Under the pieces are notes generated by a model that ran no database searches, was not told the DNA's origin, and worked only from the letters and a program-made list of their open reading frames with translations. Of a stretch of DNA of 64,000 bases, positions 20,752 to 30,915 are shown one piece after another. The stretch's first letter is position 1; each line of letters begins with the position of its first letter. This DNA is from Vombatus ursinus. Taxonomy: Eukaryota; Chordata; Mammalia; Diprotodontia; Vombatidae. The stretch covers positions 13,636,027 to 13,700,026 of the forward strand of contig NW_020954588.1 in assembly GCF_900497805.2 (NCBI RefSeq), given 5' to 3'. The translations under genes and the position numbers were made by a program.

Positions 20752-21015
20752 TGTTATTTAGTCATTTCAGTCATGTTCAACTCTGTGCAACCCTATACGG
20801 GATTTTTTTTTGTTAAAAACCCTGCAGTGGTTTTGCCATTTCCTTCTCCAGCTCATTTTACAGATAAGAAAACTGAGGCAAATAGGATTAAGTGACTTGC
20901 GCAGGGTCCCACAGCTAATAAGTATCTGAGGCCAGATTTGAACTCAGGAAGATGAGTATTCTTGACTTCACATCCAGCACTCTTATCTACTACACCATCT
21001 AGCTGCCCTACTGTG
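20752..21015 (-). mobile_element. MAR1-like SINE with RTE type tail, antisense
   Basis: 'tgttatttagtcatttcagt', 'catgttcaactctgtgcaac', 'ggttttgccatttccttctc', 'gattaagtgacttgcgcagg', 'gccagatttgaactcaggaa', 'ctactacaccatctagctgc'. Full length. Confidence 0.88.
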
Positions 21016-21436
21016 CCACCTAGATTTCACTACTGAATATATTTTAATCAAAGCTACCAGCAATACAATATACCACTAAAGAAAAAAAAAAAAAAACAGC
21101 TAAAGACCAAACAGTGAAGAACAATTAATGAATTAATGATATGTAAGGGTTAATCCTTTATTTTCAGTCATGTAATGGTTTCCCATCATCCCAGTCATAT
21201 TATCTCTGGTCAGATGAGATTTTTGTTGGGGGTATATGCAGTTGTATGATTTACTCTTTCTACAATAAGGGAAGTTCACCAGAACAGCACTCAAAATTGT
21301 TAAATTTCTGCCTGCAATTATGATATGCTGCCACCAGATGGCCAATGGCACTTTGGTTATGACTTAATTGACCACAGAGCCATGTTTGAACAATTAGGCT
21401 CAGTCAAGATTATGGTTGATCAAGAGGAAGAACCAT
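21016..21436. other. No recognisable feature
   Basis: About 420 bp of unique-looking sequence with a poly(A) run at 21081-21095. Confidence 0.45.
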
Positions 21437-21626
21437 ATTGTCCATGGGGTTTTCTTGGCAAAGATACTGGTGTGGTTTGCTATTTCCTTCTCCAGTGGAC
21501 TATGGCAAACAGAGGTTAAGTGATTTGCCTAGGGTCACACAACCGAGTATTATGAAGTAGAATTTGAACTCAGGTCTTCCTGCCTCCAGGCCCAGTGCTC
21601 TAACCACTGTACTACCTAGCTGCCTT
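21437..21626 (-). mobile_element. MAR1-like SINE with RTE type tail, antisense, gapped
   Basis: 'ccatggggttttcttggcaa', 'gatactggtgtggtttgcta', 'tttccttctccag', then after a deletion of the 'ctcattttacagatgagg' block 'gaggttaagtgatttgccta', and head 'ctaaccactgtactacctag'. Confidence 0.85.
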
Positions 21627-21739
21627 TTAAAAACAAATTACTAGAAGGGAAAAAAATAGATACAATTTAAACTTTTTCTCACTAACCTAAATCCTCAGTT
21701 TAGTATTTTCAAGTCTTTTTCCAAACGAGCTTTCATTTA

Positions 21740-22165
21740 TCTCTCCTAGATCTTTCAAACCACCCTCCTTCATGCAATCTCCATTCCAGCTGAACTGACT
21801 TAGTTGGTGTTCTCTGAGCTTGGCATTCTATTTCCTGCCTCGGTTCATTGGCATATCATCCTAGCCCCGCCACTTCTTAGAATCCCTATCTTTCTTCAAG
21901 GCTTCCTCATACAGGAAGCCCTCCCTGAACTGTCTAGGTGTGTCCTGTAGTAATCTCTCCCTGTTCAAATATTCATGTATATGTTCATCAGTCTACAAAC
22001 TGTGTCCCTCTTTCCCAGTAGGGTGTAAGATTCTTGAGGGCAGGATCTATGGGTTGGGGGATTTTTTTGTTTGTGTGTTTTCTCTTTAAGCCCCCACCAT
22101 CAGCACAGTGCATCGCACATGGTTATAATTTAATAAATACTTGTTGGTTTGGACCAGCTCTTGGC
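21740..22165 (+). mobile_element. L2 3' UTR, sense
   Basis: 'gatctttcaaaccaccctcc', 'atctttcttcaaggcttcct', 'caggaagccctccctgaact', 'taagattcttgagggcagga', 'ccatcagcacagtgcatcgc', ending 'aatttaataaatacttgttg'. A clear L2 3' end. Confidence 0.85.
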
Positions 22166-22369
22166 TAAACTTCACATTGATTTGGGTCTATCCCGAATCA
22201 AGACAAACGATACCCAGGTGGTTGTGTTAAAGACTGGAACACAGTCTCATGGCCATCTTTGTTGGGTAATCAATAAAATTTAATTAGTTAATTCTCCTCA
22301 TGAGAGTGAGCTATGACTCTCCATCTTAAATCCTGAGATATGCTGGCCATGTATAGAAGCATCAAATAG

Positions 22370-22595
22370 GCCTTGTTACAAGGTAGTTTCCCCTACAAAA
22401 ATGATCCTAATGTTCTGTCTCCTCAAATTATCATGTATTTACTTAGCTTTGCACTTGTTAAATCCCCCAGCAAAATGTAAACCCATTGAGTCCTGGCCAT
22501 GTTTTGTATTTTGTCTTTGTTTACCCTGTACCCAGCAAAGTGCCTTGAACAGAGTAGACATCTAATAACTACTTGTTGAATTAAAATCGACTTGA
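22370..22595 (+). mobile_element. L2-like 3' end, sense
   Basis: 'gtaaacccattgagtcctgg', 'accctgtacccagcaaagtg', 'ccttgaacagagtagacatc', ending 'taactacttgttgaatt'. Confidence 0.7.
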
Positions 22596-22739
22596 ACACA
22601 ATGAAGAAAATAATGAATATGAATAAATGAAAACATTTGGAATTCTGCAAGAGTATTTGAACCGAAGTCTGTTTCATTTCACAGAAAGGATTGGGGTTCA
22701 ACCAATATTTTAAAGTCTTCACTCATGTTATCTCATAGG

Positions 22740-22955
22740 CACACAGGAGCCTAAATTTAGAATTCTAAAGGACCTTAGAGATCGAGTACAACACCCTTTT
22801 ATCCCCTTCACTGTCAGTCCCGCACCCTAATTGCGGATGAGGAGACTAAAGCTCAGAAAGAGAGGTTAGATGTCTTGGATCATACAACTAATAAGTACCT
22901 AAGGCAGGATTAGAACCAAGGTCCTCCTGTCTCCAAATCCATAGACCTACCTTTT
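22740..22955 (-). mobile_element. CORE-SINE with the ggactaga-type tail, antisense
   Basis: 'aattctaaaggaccttagag', 'gcggatgaggagactaaagc', 'tcagaaagagaggttagatg', 'gaaccaaggtcctcctgtct'. Old copy. Confidence 0.7.
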
Positions 22956-23804
22956 ACTTAAATGAACAATACAAGCAGAACACTATTTCATTAATTTGAT
23001 CATTGTTCTAATCTCCTGTGGACGTTATTGAGGCTACAACACTTTTTTTTAGTTATGGCCATTACATAAGCATTAGAGATCATATTAAATGCTAAATTAG
23101 TCTTCATTATGTAAAAAGTCAGGTTTTTTTTCATGATTCTATATGTAACATCTAATGGTTGTATTTAAGTGATTTCCCAAGATTTTGGGATAATAAAGGA
23201 TTATCAATGAAGTTTTGTAAATATATAGTGATCAAATTGTTTTTAAAACTTTGCTTAAAGATCAGAAAATCTGAGACTTGGGACAGTTCTTGGAAGGTGA
23301 GGAGCCCACTTTATTGCTGTTTGAGGGGACTTGAATTACAGGTTACAGGTCAAAGCATCCAGAAATCCAATAACATCCAGAGGGGTGGAAGAATTCCTTT
23401 AGATATTCCTATTAAAAAAAAAGGTCACTTTTGATGTAACTATCAATATCCCAGAACAGTTGGAAGGAATAGATCAACAAGAATACCAAATTCGGACTAC
23501 AAGGTCAAGAACCTTGATTGGAGGATTGGAGGCTGTGGTAGCCTTTGGCATGTTCAGTTGTAGGGCATGGCACTACCCATCCTTGCTATGCTACTTTCTG
23601 CATAGGAACTGCTATTTCAGGAAGCTAGGAGCTCGTTCTGAAGTCTAGATCTACTGGTCTAAAGTCATAGGTCCTACATGGGACTTCAAAGTAAGAGATT
23701 ACATCTGATTATAAAAAGAATTAAAACAAGATCAAGACTAGATCAGTATTACAAAGGTATCTCATAATAAATCAATAGGAAAAAGTTAATTGAAGCATTG
23801 AGCA
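22956..23804. other. No recognisable feature
   Basis: About 850 bp unique-looking. Open frames at 23159-23434 and 23460-23648 (91 and 62 residues) lack any known motif and are compatible with chance. Confidence 0.45.
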
Positions 23805-24040
23805 CGTTGTTCAGTAATTTTTTTCAGTCACGTCCAGGGTTTTCTTGGCAGAAATACTGGAGTGGTTTGCCATTTCCTTCTCCAGCTCATTTTACACATG
23901 AGGAACTAAAGCAAACAAGGTTAAGTGACTTGCCCAGGGTCACATAGCTAGTGAGTGTCTGAGGCCATGTTTGAACTCAGAAAGATGAGTGTTCTTGGCT
24001 CCAGGCTGAGTACTTTAAACACTGCACCACCTAGCTTTTA
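23805..24040 (-). mobile_element. MAR1-like SINE with RTE type tail, antisense
   Basis: 'gttgttcagtaatttttttc', 'agtcacgtccagggttttct', 'actggagtggtttgccattt', 'gttaagtgacttgcccaggg', 'ctttaaacactgcaccacct'. The 'cgtgaccccattt' part is deleted. Confidence 0.88.
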
Positions 24041-24233
24041 GTAGTACTACTAAATACCAGGAATAGAAGGAAATTATGAACTTATCTCCAACCAGCAAGC
24101 AGATGTGTGTCAAAGAGCAAATCAATTAGTCAAAATAATGGACTCCTAACAATTAATAGGCCACTCTTTTTTTATTCATTTTTCTTACTCAGCCAAGTAT
24201 ATTAACTTATCCATTATCCTATCTCTTCATCAG

Positions 24234-24620
24234 ATCATAGCTCTAAAGCTGAAAGGGACCTCAAAGAAACTAGACTAGAAGTAGCAAATATATGGCCCAC
24301 ATGGCCCTCCATATTCTGAAGTGCTGTTGGGAAAATTTAACAAAATAAATAAAAATACATTAAAACGTAGATAACATTACATGTTAAAACTGTCAGTATG
24401 TAGGCAGCAAGAATTCACATGTAGGAATCAGTGTCGCCTGCTTCTTTTTTGCATGTGACTCCACTGATTTAGACCTACCTTCCAATGTTGTAAGAGAGGA
24501 AACTGAGACCCAAAAAGGTTGTGAAATGTCCAAGGTCACACAGATAGGAAACAACAAAGCTGGGATTCCAGTCCCGGTCCTTTGACCTGCAGGGCCAGTG
24601 TTCTTTCCATTGCGCCATGT
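24234..24620 (-). mobile_element. CORE-SINE split by a hAT-like insertion
   Basis: The tail part 'atcatagctctaaagctgaa', 'agggacctcaaagaaactag' (24234-24275) and the remainder 'tagacctaccttccaatg', 'gaggaaactgagacccaaaa', 'ccaaggtcacacagatagga' (24468-24620) form one antisense SINE around the insertion. Confidence 0.8.
24276..24466 (-). mobile_element. hAT-like non-autonomous element, copy C
   Basis: 191 bp with ends 'tagaagtagcaaa' and 'gtgactccactg', which fit a CAGNGGTGTCAAA terminal inverted repeat. Flanks aactagac (24268-24275) and atttagac (24467-24474) match at 6 of 8. The interior 'atggcccacatggccctcc' and 'tttaacaaaataaataaaaa' is the reverse complement of copies A and B. Confidence 0.75.
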
Positions 24621-24799
24621 TCATTCATTTTTGAACTGTGCATTTACTAGTAAATCCCAGAGAAGTTTGGTAGGGATAAAGGAGGTACAGCAGGACTGTT
24701 CTGCTCTGACCCCTCATTCTTAGTGTCACCTGAGGCTCAATCTCTGACTGGCCCTGCGGTTGGTTAAGGTGGTCAAAAATGGATAGAAGTAAAACTGGG

Positions 24800-24905
24800 C
24801 CGTGATAAGACCACTGTCCTTGGAGACAGTTTTTATTCCTGTTCTGCTACTTGTAACCTTGGATAAAAAGCCAGCATGATGTAGTGGAAAGATAACTAGC
24901 ATCTT
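24800..24905 (+). mobile_element. MIR-type SINE fragments
   Basis: Two short sense pieces: 'gtccttggagacagttttta', 'ctgctacttgtaaccttgga', then 'gccagcatgatgtagtggaa'. The second is a SINE 5' end placed after the core of the first. Confidence 0.5.
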
Positions 24906-25683
24906 CAAAGTATTTGAACTATAAATAAATAGACCATCAAAGTAAAACAATTTAAAATGACAGAAATCAGGAAGGGGAAAAAAAGTGTAACAAATACCTA
25001 AATTGGTTTCATTAATCAAATTCTAAATCCACTCAAACTTCATAAACTAACACATTATGGGACCTAGACATTCGCCAAATTTTCCCATAGAATAGTCTCC
25101 TATTTACTCTAGAATAGGTTTTTTTGTTTGTTTGCTTGCTTTTCAAATTGTTCCCCTCAATGAGTGTGGTCTCATGCTTTCACGAATTTTAATTTATTAT
25201 CGAAACACCAGACTCTCAGACTTAAATTAATGACCGTCAAGCACATTCAAGTTATACTTTAAATAAGAGATTTTTTTAAAAAAAATCAGTAATGGTTTTT
25301 ACAGTTTGTAATATCAACTTTCAGAAAGGGGTCAAGATTTGGACATGAGGTGCAGGAACACTCAATCAAGAAATTTAATTTCTATTTTTACTGAAAATGG
25401 CTAAAATAGGTTGTTCTGATAAAAGATAAGTGTTTTGGTCCACCCTGACTCCCCCTCCCTTGACTGATTAACCCCATGCTTCTGCTGCTAAGCCCAACAA
25501 AAAAGAGGAATTTAAAAAAAAAACTCAAAGAACCATTCCAGGCACCTCGTTTCCTTTGCAGAAGTGGGGGACTATGGGTATAGAACATTGTAGGAACTGT
25601 TAGTCTTGAATGATAAATTTGTTTGGGTTTTAGTTAAGATTTGTTTGTTTTTTGCTGACCTGCTTTTTTCTTCTTGTTTTAAT
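24906..25683. other. No recognisable feature
   Basis: Nearly 800 bp of unique-looking AT-rich sequence. The minus-strand frame at 24726-25019 has no recognisable domain. Confidence 0.45.
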
Positions 25684-25826
25684 GAGGGAGAGAAAGCTGA
25701 GCAGAGGAACAGGAATAGGAGAGAGAGAGGCAGACAGACTGAGACAGAGAGAGACAGAGAGAAAGAGAGAGCCAGAGACAGAGAAACAGAGAGAGAAAAA
25801 GAGACGGAGACAGAGAGACAAAAAAA
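25684..25826. repeat. (GA)n/(GACA)n microsatellite
   Basis: Imperfect GA repeat with GACAGA and AGACAGAG units. It explains the Arg/Glu-rich and Ser/Leu-rich frames on the two strands. Confidence 0.9.
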
Positions 25827-25919
25827 TGAAGATGATATTAAAGTGAAAGATATCTATAATAATTTAAAAATAAAAAGATCACTGCAATTTGCAGTCATTA
25901 ACATTAGTAAAACTTATAG

Positions 25920-26070
25920 ACAATTTGCACATTCAATTATCAAGTATTTATGAAGCACCTACTATACATAAGTTAAGAAGAATTCAAAGTCAAAACAGAG
26001 AAAAAAAGTTCCTTACCTCACAGAGCTTATATTCTACTGGTCTACTTAAAAGGTTTAAAGAAAAAATTCT
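25920..26070 (-). mobile_element. L2 3' end, antisense
   Basis: 'attatcaagtatttatgaag', 'cacctactatacataagtta', 'ccttacctcacagagcttat', 'attctactggtctac' match the reversed L2 3' end. Confidence 0.65.
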
Positions 26071-26303
26071 ATAAAACTCAACCCAATATAAACACCTTTA
26101 ATGAGAGTTTTAAAGAAAAGTTCCTGAAAGGATTATATCAGTTAGTCTAATGTTTTTTTTCTTTCACTGTAGAAGTGAAATATGTGATAGTATATTATTC
26201 AAGCATAACTATAAAAAAAAGAAATAGATACGGAGATACAAGAAGGGAAAAAAACAATTTCTTTTGAAAAAAATATTTGAGAACATGTTTTACTATTAAA
26301 TTA
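26071..26303. other. No recognisable feature
   Basis: A/T-rich interval before the hAT element, with no repeat recognised. Confidence 0.4.
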
Positions 26304-26311
26304 TTCTAGAT

Positions 26312-26510
26312 AAGAGGTTCTTGATTTGGAATCCATTAACATTTTGAAAAATATTTTGGTAAATTCATTTCAACATAATTGGCTTCTTTTATAATCCTAT
26401 GTACTTTATTTGATGGATTTAAAAACCTTATTCTGAAAAGGGGTAATGGAGACCTCCCCACATTAACTCTCAAAAGGGGAAGTACATGATACAAAAAAGG
26501 TGAACCCCTG
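26312..26510. mobile_element. hAT-type non-autonomous DNA transposon (~199 bp)
   Basis: Ends 'aagaggttcttgatttgg' and 'aaaaaggtgaacccctg' are degenerate inverted copies of a CAGGGGTTCTTAACC terminus. The interior 'taattggcttcttttataat' and 'aaaaccttattctgaaaagg' is typical of a short old mammalian hAT element by recognition. The ctagat of the 8-bp flank is repeated on both sides (26306-26311 and 26513-26518), the hAT-typical CTAG-centred target. Confidence 0.7.
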
Positions 26511-26520
26511 ACCTAGATAA

Positions 26521-26844
26521 AAAGCAGAGGGACAAATCAATACAAAATATATTTCCTTTCTAATAATGCATATGAATGATCCATCTGCTAAGAACATTAT
26601 TATAAATCCCCTGTCTTGTGTATTTAGCAAATAAGTCAGCTTTCTAAATAGAATCATGCCTCTGAGATGAGTCACTCGCCATCCAAGATGGCAATTAGAA
26701 TGAACATGTCTTTGTTATTTTAATATAGCTTTTTGCAACCACTGTTAAGCTTTATTTTCCACGGACTAAGTTACTGTCATTTGATGGTGACAAATTCCAA
26801 CAATTCCAAACTAGGTCAGAATGAAACTAGAAAGGGACTCACAC
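26521..26844. other. No recognisable feature
   Basis: Unique-looking 320 bp between the hAT element and a MIR. Confidence 0.45.
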
Positions 26845-27080
26845 GGGAGCCACGTGGTGTAGTGAACAGAATGCTGGACTTGAATTCAGAAAGATTTAGA
26901 TTCACCTTCCATCTCAGACGTTTACTAATGATGTGAACCTGTTCACTTAACCTCATCTTTAAAATGAACCTGGCACCTACCTCACAGGGTAGGTGAGAAC
27001 CAAATGCAATAATATATGGAATTTATTTTGCAAACCTTAAAGCACTCTATAAATATCAGTTATCATCATCATCATTATAA
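26845..27080 (+). mobile_element. MIR CORE-SINE, near full length
   Basis: 'gagccacgtggtgtagtgaa', 'cttgaattcagaaagattta', 'gaacctgttcacttaacctc', 'cctacctcacagggtaggtg', 'aagcactctataaatatcag', ending in ATC/ATT repeats. Confidence 0.8.
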
Positions 27081-27124
27081 GCTCAGATGGTTCATTATTA
27101 GATCATTACTCTTTCTGAAAAAAA

Positions 27125-27330
27125 GTAACACTGAGTGCATCATATTTGTATAGAGTTTAAATAGGTTACAAATGCCTTTTTCTTGTATTATCTCTATCTG
27201 ATCCTCTCAACAGACCCACAAAGTATGGAGATCAGCTGTTAATAGCCAATTTTATAGATGAGGAAACTGATGATGAAGTAATGCTTGCCCAAGGTCAGAC
27301 AACTAGTAGGTGATGATTCCACTAACCTGC
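27125..27330 (-). mobile_element. MIR CORE-SINE, antisense
   Basis: 'tatctctatctgatcctctc', 'ttttatagatgaggaaactg', 'tgcttgcccaaggtcagaca', 'actagtaggtgatgattcc'. Confidence 0.75.
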
Positions 27331-27334
27331 TCAT

Positions 27335-27476
27335 TGATCTAATCTAACTCCCCAATTTTATAGATGAGGGAACAGAAGCCCAGGGAGATTAAGCAACCTG
27401 CCCAAAGCCACACAGGGAGGAAGCATCAGAAGAAGGGACCTCTGACCCCACAGCCAGAGTTCTTTCCACTGTACCA
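27335..27476 (-). mobile_element. CORE-SINE, antisense, abutting L1
   Basis: 'atctaatctaactccccaat', 'tttatagatgagggaacaga', 'caacctgcccaaagccacac', 'agttctttccactgtacc'. L1 sequence begins at the next base. Confidence 0.75.
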
Positions 27477-28922
27477 GTTTGTCTTCTTTTTCTGCTCATT
27501 TCCCTCAGCATCAGTTCATATAAGTCTTTCCAGGTTTTTTCTGAAGTCTACCTGCTCATCATTTCTTATAGCACAATAGCATTCCATTACATTCATCTAC
27601 CATAACTTGTTCAGTTATTCCACAATTAATGGACATCCCCTCAATTTCCAATTCTTGGCCATCTCAAAAAGAGCTGCTATAAATATTTTTGTACGTGTGG
27701 GTCCTTTTCCCATTTTTGTGATCTCTTTGGGATACAGACCTAGAAGTGGTATTGCTGGGTCAAAGGGTATGCATATTTTTATAGCCCTTTGGGCATAGTT
27801 CCAATTTGTTCTCCAGAATGGTTGGATTATTTCACAACTCCACCAACAATGCATTAGTGTTCCAATTTCCCCACATCTTCTCCAACATTTATCATTTTCT
27901 TGTTTTGTCATGTTGGCCGATCTGATAGGTGTGACATGGTACCTCAGAGTTGTTTCGATTTTCAATTCTCTAATCAATAGTAATTTAGAACATTTTTCAT
28001 ATGACTATAGATAGCTTTAATTTCTTCCTCTGAAAATTGCCTGTTCATATCTTTTGACCATTTATCAATTGGAGAATGACTTGTATTCTTATAAATTTGA
28101 CTCAGTTCTCTATATATTTTAGAAATTAGGCCTTCCCAGCTTTCTGCTTCCCTTCTAATCTTGATTGCATTGGCTTTGTTTGTGCAAAAACTTTTCAATT
28201 TAATGTAATCAAAATTATCCATTTTGCATTTCATAATGTTCTCTATTTCTTGTTTGGTCATAAATTCTTCCCTTCTTCATAGATCTGAAAGGTAAACTAT
28301 TCCTTGCTCTCCTAGTTTGCTTATAATATCAGCCTTTATATCTTAATAGTGTACCCATTTTGGCTTTATCTTGGTATAGGGTGTAAGATGTTGGTCTATG
28401 CCTAATTTCTGCCATCCTATTTTCCAGTTTTCCCAGGAGATTTTGTTAAATAGTGAGTTCTTATCCCAGAAGCTAGAGTCTTTGGATTTATCAAATAGTA
28501 GATCATTGTAGTCACCAATTGTTGTATCTTTTGGACTTAATCTATCCCGTTGATCCACCGCTCTATTTCTTAGCCAGTACCAAGTAGTTTTGATGATTTC
28601 TGCTTTATGATACAATTTAAGATCTGGTACAACTAGGCCACCTTCCCTTGCATTTCTTTTCATTAGTTCCCTTGATATTCTGGACCTTTTGTTCTTCCAA
28701 ATGAATTTTATTGTTGTTTTTTCTAGCTCTATAAAATAATTTTGGTAGTTTGATTGGTGTGGTACTGAATAAACAATTTAATTTAGGAAGAATTGTCATT
28801 TTTATTATATTAGCCTTGCCTACCCATGAGCAACTGATATTTTTCCAATTATTCAGATCTGACTTTATTTGTGTGAAGCATTTTGTAATTTGTTCATATA
28901 GTTCCTGGGTTTGTCTCCTTTC
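27477..28922 (-). mobile_element. LINE-1 (marsupial lineage), ORF2 carboxy-terminal copy
   Basis: Antisense L1 covering roughly the last third of ORF2. The minus strand shows the post-RT region (GGLVVPDLKLYHKAEIIK, 'WYWLRNR', 'LTPYTKIKPKWV') and the C-terminal cysteine motif CWRRCGEIGTLMHCWWSC (CX3CX7HX4C), followed by 'FDPAIPLLGLYPKEI'. It is split into at least four frames. Bases near 28133 lack a ~30-bp segment present in the 3.97-6.3 kb copy. Both the 5' part and, unusually, the 3' UTR are absent. Confidence 0.93.
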
Positions 28923-29059
28923 TTATTGTTAAAAAAAAAAGTTTAAGGAACTATGACTTTAAAGTTTATAACCTGGAATAGTAGCATGGCATTTATTTTA
29001 TCTCTAAGGAGGTTGTAGAAGATTTTTGAGAGCAGGGAGGGTGTCAGGGGAATGAGGTC

Positions 29060-29245
29060 TGGGTCTTTGATTTCACCATGTATGCAAATGGTGGAAACCC
29101 TCTCCCCAAAAATGCAGACCACCAACTCACCTATAAAATACAGTCTTAAAGAAGTAAAGATGACTTACCCACAGTCACATAGGTAATATGTACCAGAGAC
29201 AGAAATTGAAACCAGTTCTCCCTGAATCTTCCTTAATTCTAATGC
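29060..29245 (-). mobile_element. CORE-SINE with the ctataaattgcag-type tail, antisense
   Basis: 'gtctttgatttcaccatgta', 'aatgcagaccaccaactcac', 'ctataaaatacagtcttaaa', 'gacttacccacagtcacata', 'aaccagttctccctgaatct'. Longest antisense member of this subfamily in the window. Confidence 0.7.
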
Positions 29246-29440
29246 CTTTCCTCTATTTATTATCTCGTTTATCCTGTATGTATCTTACTTGTGCGTAATT
29301 GTTTGCATATTGTCTCCCTTGATAGACTGTGAATTCTCAAGAGCAGAGACTGTCTATTGTTTTCTTTGCAACCTCAATGCTTAGCACGATGCCTAGACTA
29401 TAGGAGGTGCTTAATACATGCCTATTGACTGAATCCAAGG
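29246..29440 (+). mobile_element. L2-like 3' end, sense
   Basis: 'gatagactgtgaattctcaa', 'gagcagagactgtctattgt', 'caatgcttagcacgatgcct', 'agactataggaggtgcttaa', 'tacatgcctattgactga'. Confidence 0.75.
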
Positions 29441-29649
29441 CTAGCCCTTTATCATTTATCCTAATTCGTTTAAAGAATCTTTTCTATATGAAATCATCAA
29501 TTTCTGTAGGGAAAAACTAACATCTAACTGGGGCCATCGACTTAGAATAACTTATTTGGATTATTGGATTGTTATGCTACTGAGTTCTAATTTCTACATA
29601 TTATAAAACCTGTTGGGATTCTCTTGTTATTTAAATAATATGTTTGTAG

Positions 29650-29840
29650 GAGAATAGATTGAAAGCTAGACGGGACGTTTGATGTCATCTAGTCCAACCC
29701 CCTCATTTACCAGATGAGGAAACAGTCAAGAGGTTAATTTACCCAAATGCCCACCGGTAGTGACAGAGGCACAATTTGAACTCAGATCGTTATCCTTTGA
29801 CTCAAGACCTGGTCCGCTTTCCAGCAGTCACAGCTGCCTG
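29650..29840 (-). mobile_element. CORE-SINE, antisense
   Basis: 'gatgtcatctagtccaaccc', 'cctcatttaccagatgagga', 'aggcacaatttgaactcaga', 'cttttgactcaagacctggtcc' type head, ending 'cagctgcc'. It carries the intact 'catctagtcc' site that is the hAT target elsewhere. Confidence 0.8.
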
Positions 29841-30366
29841 TGATAAAATAATGAAACTTTGGTTCCCAGGCCTAGAAAACTTACTTGGGAATTAATCTAC
29901 TCAGAGCTGCAAAATGACCCGCAAAGCAGGTAAAGGACGTTTCCTACTCAGCCAAATGTTTCCTGCAGTCGGAGAAATGTTTCCTAAGGTAAATAGCACC
30001 TTCAGGGTACACAGCAAGAAACCCCAAAATGAGGACATAGCGCTCCCTAAGCATCCATCTGAACCTGAAAGATGTCCAGGAGAGATTCACAATGTTCTCA
30101 TATCAGATACAAAAGGTCAGGACAATGAAGCCTTAAAATCCGAATGGGCTTATTCAATTTAGCTACCATTTAAACACAAACATTGTCTCTCCCTGGGAAT
30201 ATTGAACAAATAAATCAAGAGTCTTCTAAACAGTCAGTTTTGCCGGTCTGGTGCACACTTGGCTGTATAACTGAAGGCAATGGTGAATTTCATTTGCGTA
30301 GGAACTTCCTCCGTCACGATCTTGAATTCAAGTATTGCTATGATTTGATTTGGGTGCAGAGAAGGA
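29841..30366. other. Unique-looking sequence upstream of the PLA2-like remnant
   Basis: Contains open frames 29914-30162 (82 residues) and 30183-30404 (73 residues). Neither has a recognisable domain. CpG content is a little above the local average. Could hold conserved non-coding DNA or a host-gene remnant. Confidence 0.35.
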
Positions 30367-30480
30367 CATTATGGCACCTACTGTGGTTTTGTTGGATTTG
30401 GTGAAGGAATAGTCACACTTCCTGTACCTGATACCATAATGAACTGCCAAGATTTTTCGGTCTATAGTACAATGAAAGTA
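30367..30480 (+). pseudogene. Possible degenerate secreted phospholipase A2-like exon
   Basis: One plus-strand frame reads HYGTYCGFVGFG at 30367, then a few residues on PVPDT, NCQD and VY. This resembles the sPLA2 calcium-loop and active-site pattern YGCYCGxGGxGxPxDxxDxCCQxHDxCY. However, the second cysteine pair and the catalytic His-Asp are not intact, an extra segment is present, and only ~35 residues support it. A GTAAGG donor-like site follows at 30478. Known sPLA2 exon borders do not fall there, so a chance match is quite possible. Confidence 0.22.
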
Positions 30481-30534
30481 AGGATATTAAGGTTCTGGCA
30501 AGAATCTGTTTGTTACTATATGTCAGTGTATATC

Positions 30535-30695
30535 ACAGAAACCAGCTAATCTGACTCCTGCATTTATAGATGAGGGAACTGAGACCCAGAGAGATTGCAT
30601 TTGCCCAAGATCACACAGTAAATGACAGGACCAGGGTTCAAGCCCGGGTACCCTTTCTTCAAATCCAGAGCACTTTCCCCTACACTCAAGAGTGT
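30535..30695 (-). mobile_element. CORE-SINE, antisense
   Basis: 'ccagctaatctgactcctgc', 'atttatagatgagggaactg', 'agacccagagagattgcatt', 'tgcccaagatcacacagtaa', 'caaatccagagcactttccc'. Confidence 0.75.
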
Positions 30696-30915
30696 GCTAG
30701 AGCCAGCTCTGACAATCTTAAGGGTGATTGTTAAATTTAAAATGAGAACATTTAGACCTCAGAAATCAGCAGACTAAAGCTCAAGGCTTGACTTATTGTT
30801 CTGTTGATTGTCTAGACTTAAGAGAATGATATAGATCTGTTAGCACTGCAGACTAAACTCAGAAGTATGTCATTAATTTCTTTTAGAGAGCCAGTTGTTA
30901 AATATTTACACTGAC
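30696..30915. repeat. Unclassified dispersed repeat, copy 1 of the gamma segment
   Basis: Collinear with 54692-55062: shared 'gtgctagagc', 'acctcagaaa', 'gacttattgtt', 'tgttgattgtctag', 'cttaag' and 'agagccagttgttaaat'. The two copies differ by many substitutions and by an L1 insertion in the other copy. Family not identified. It could be an old DNA transposon or a piece of a larger element. Confidence 0.6.

Noticed and set aside
27615-28799. A run of minus-strand frames resembling one long protein
   Set aside because: These are pieces of the L1 ORF2 carboxy end with stops and frame changes, not a host gene.
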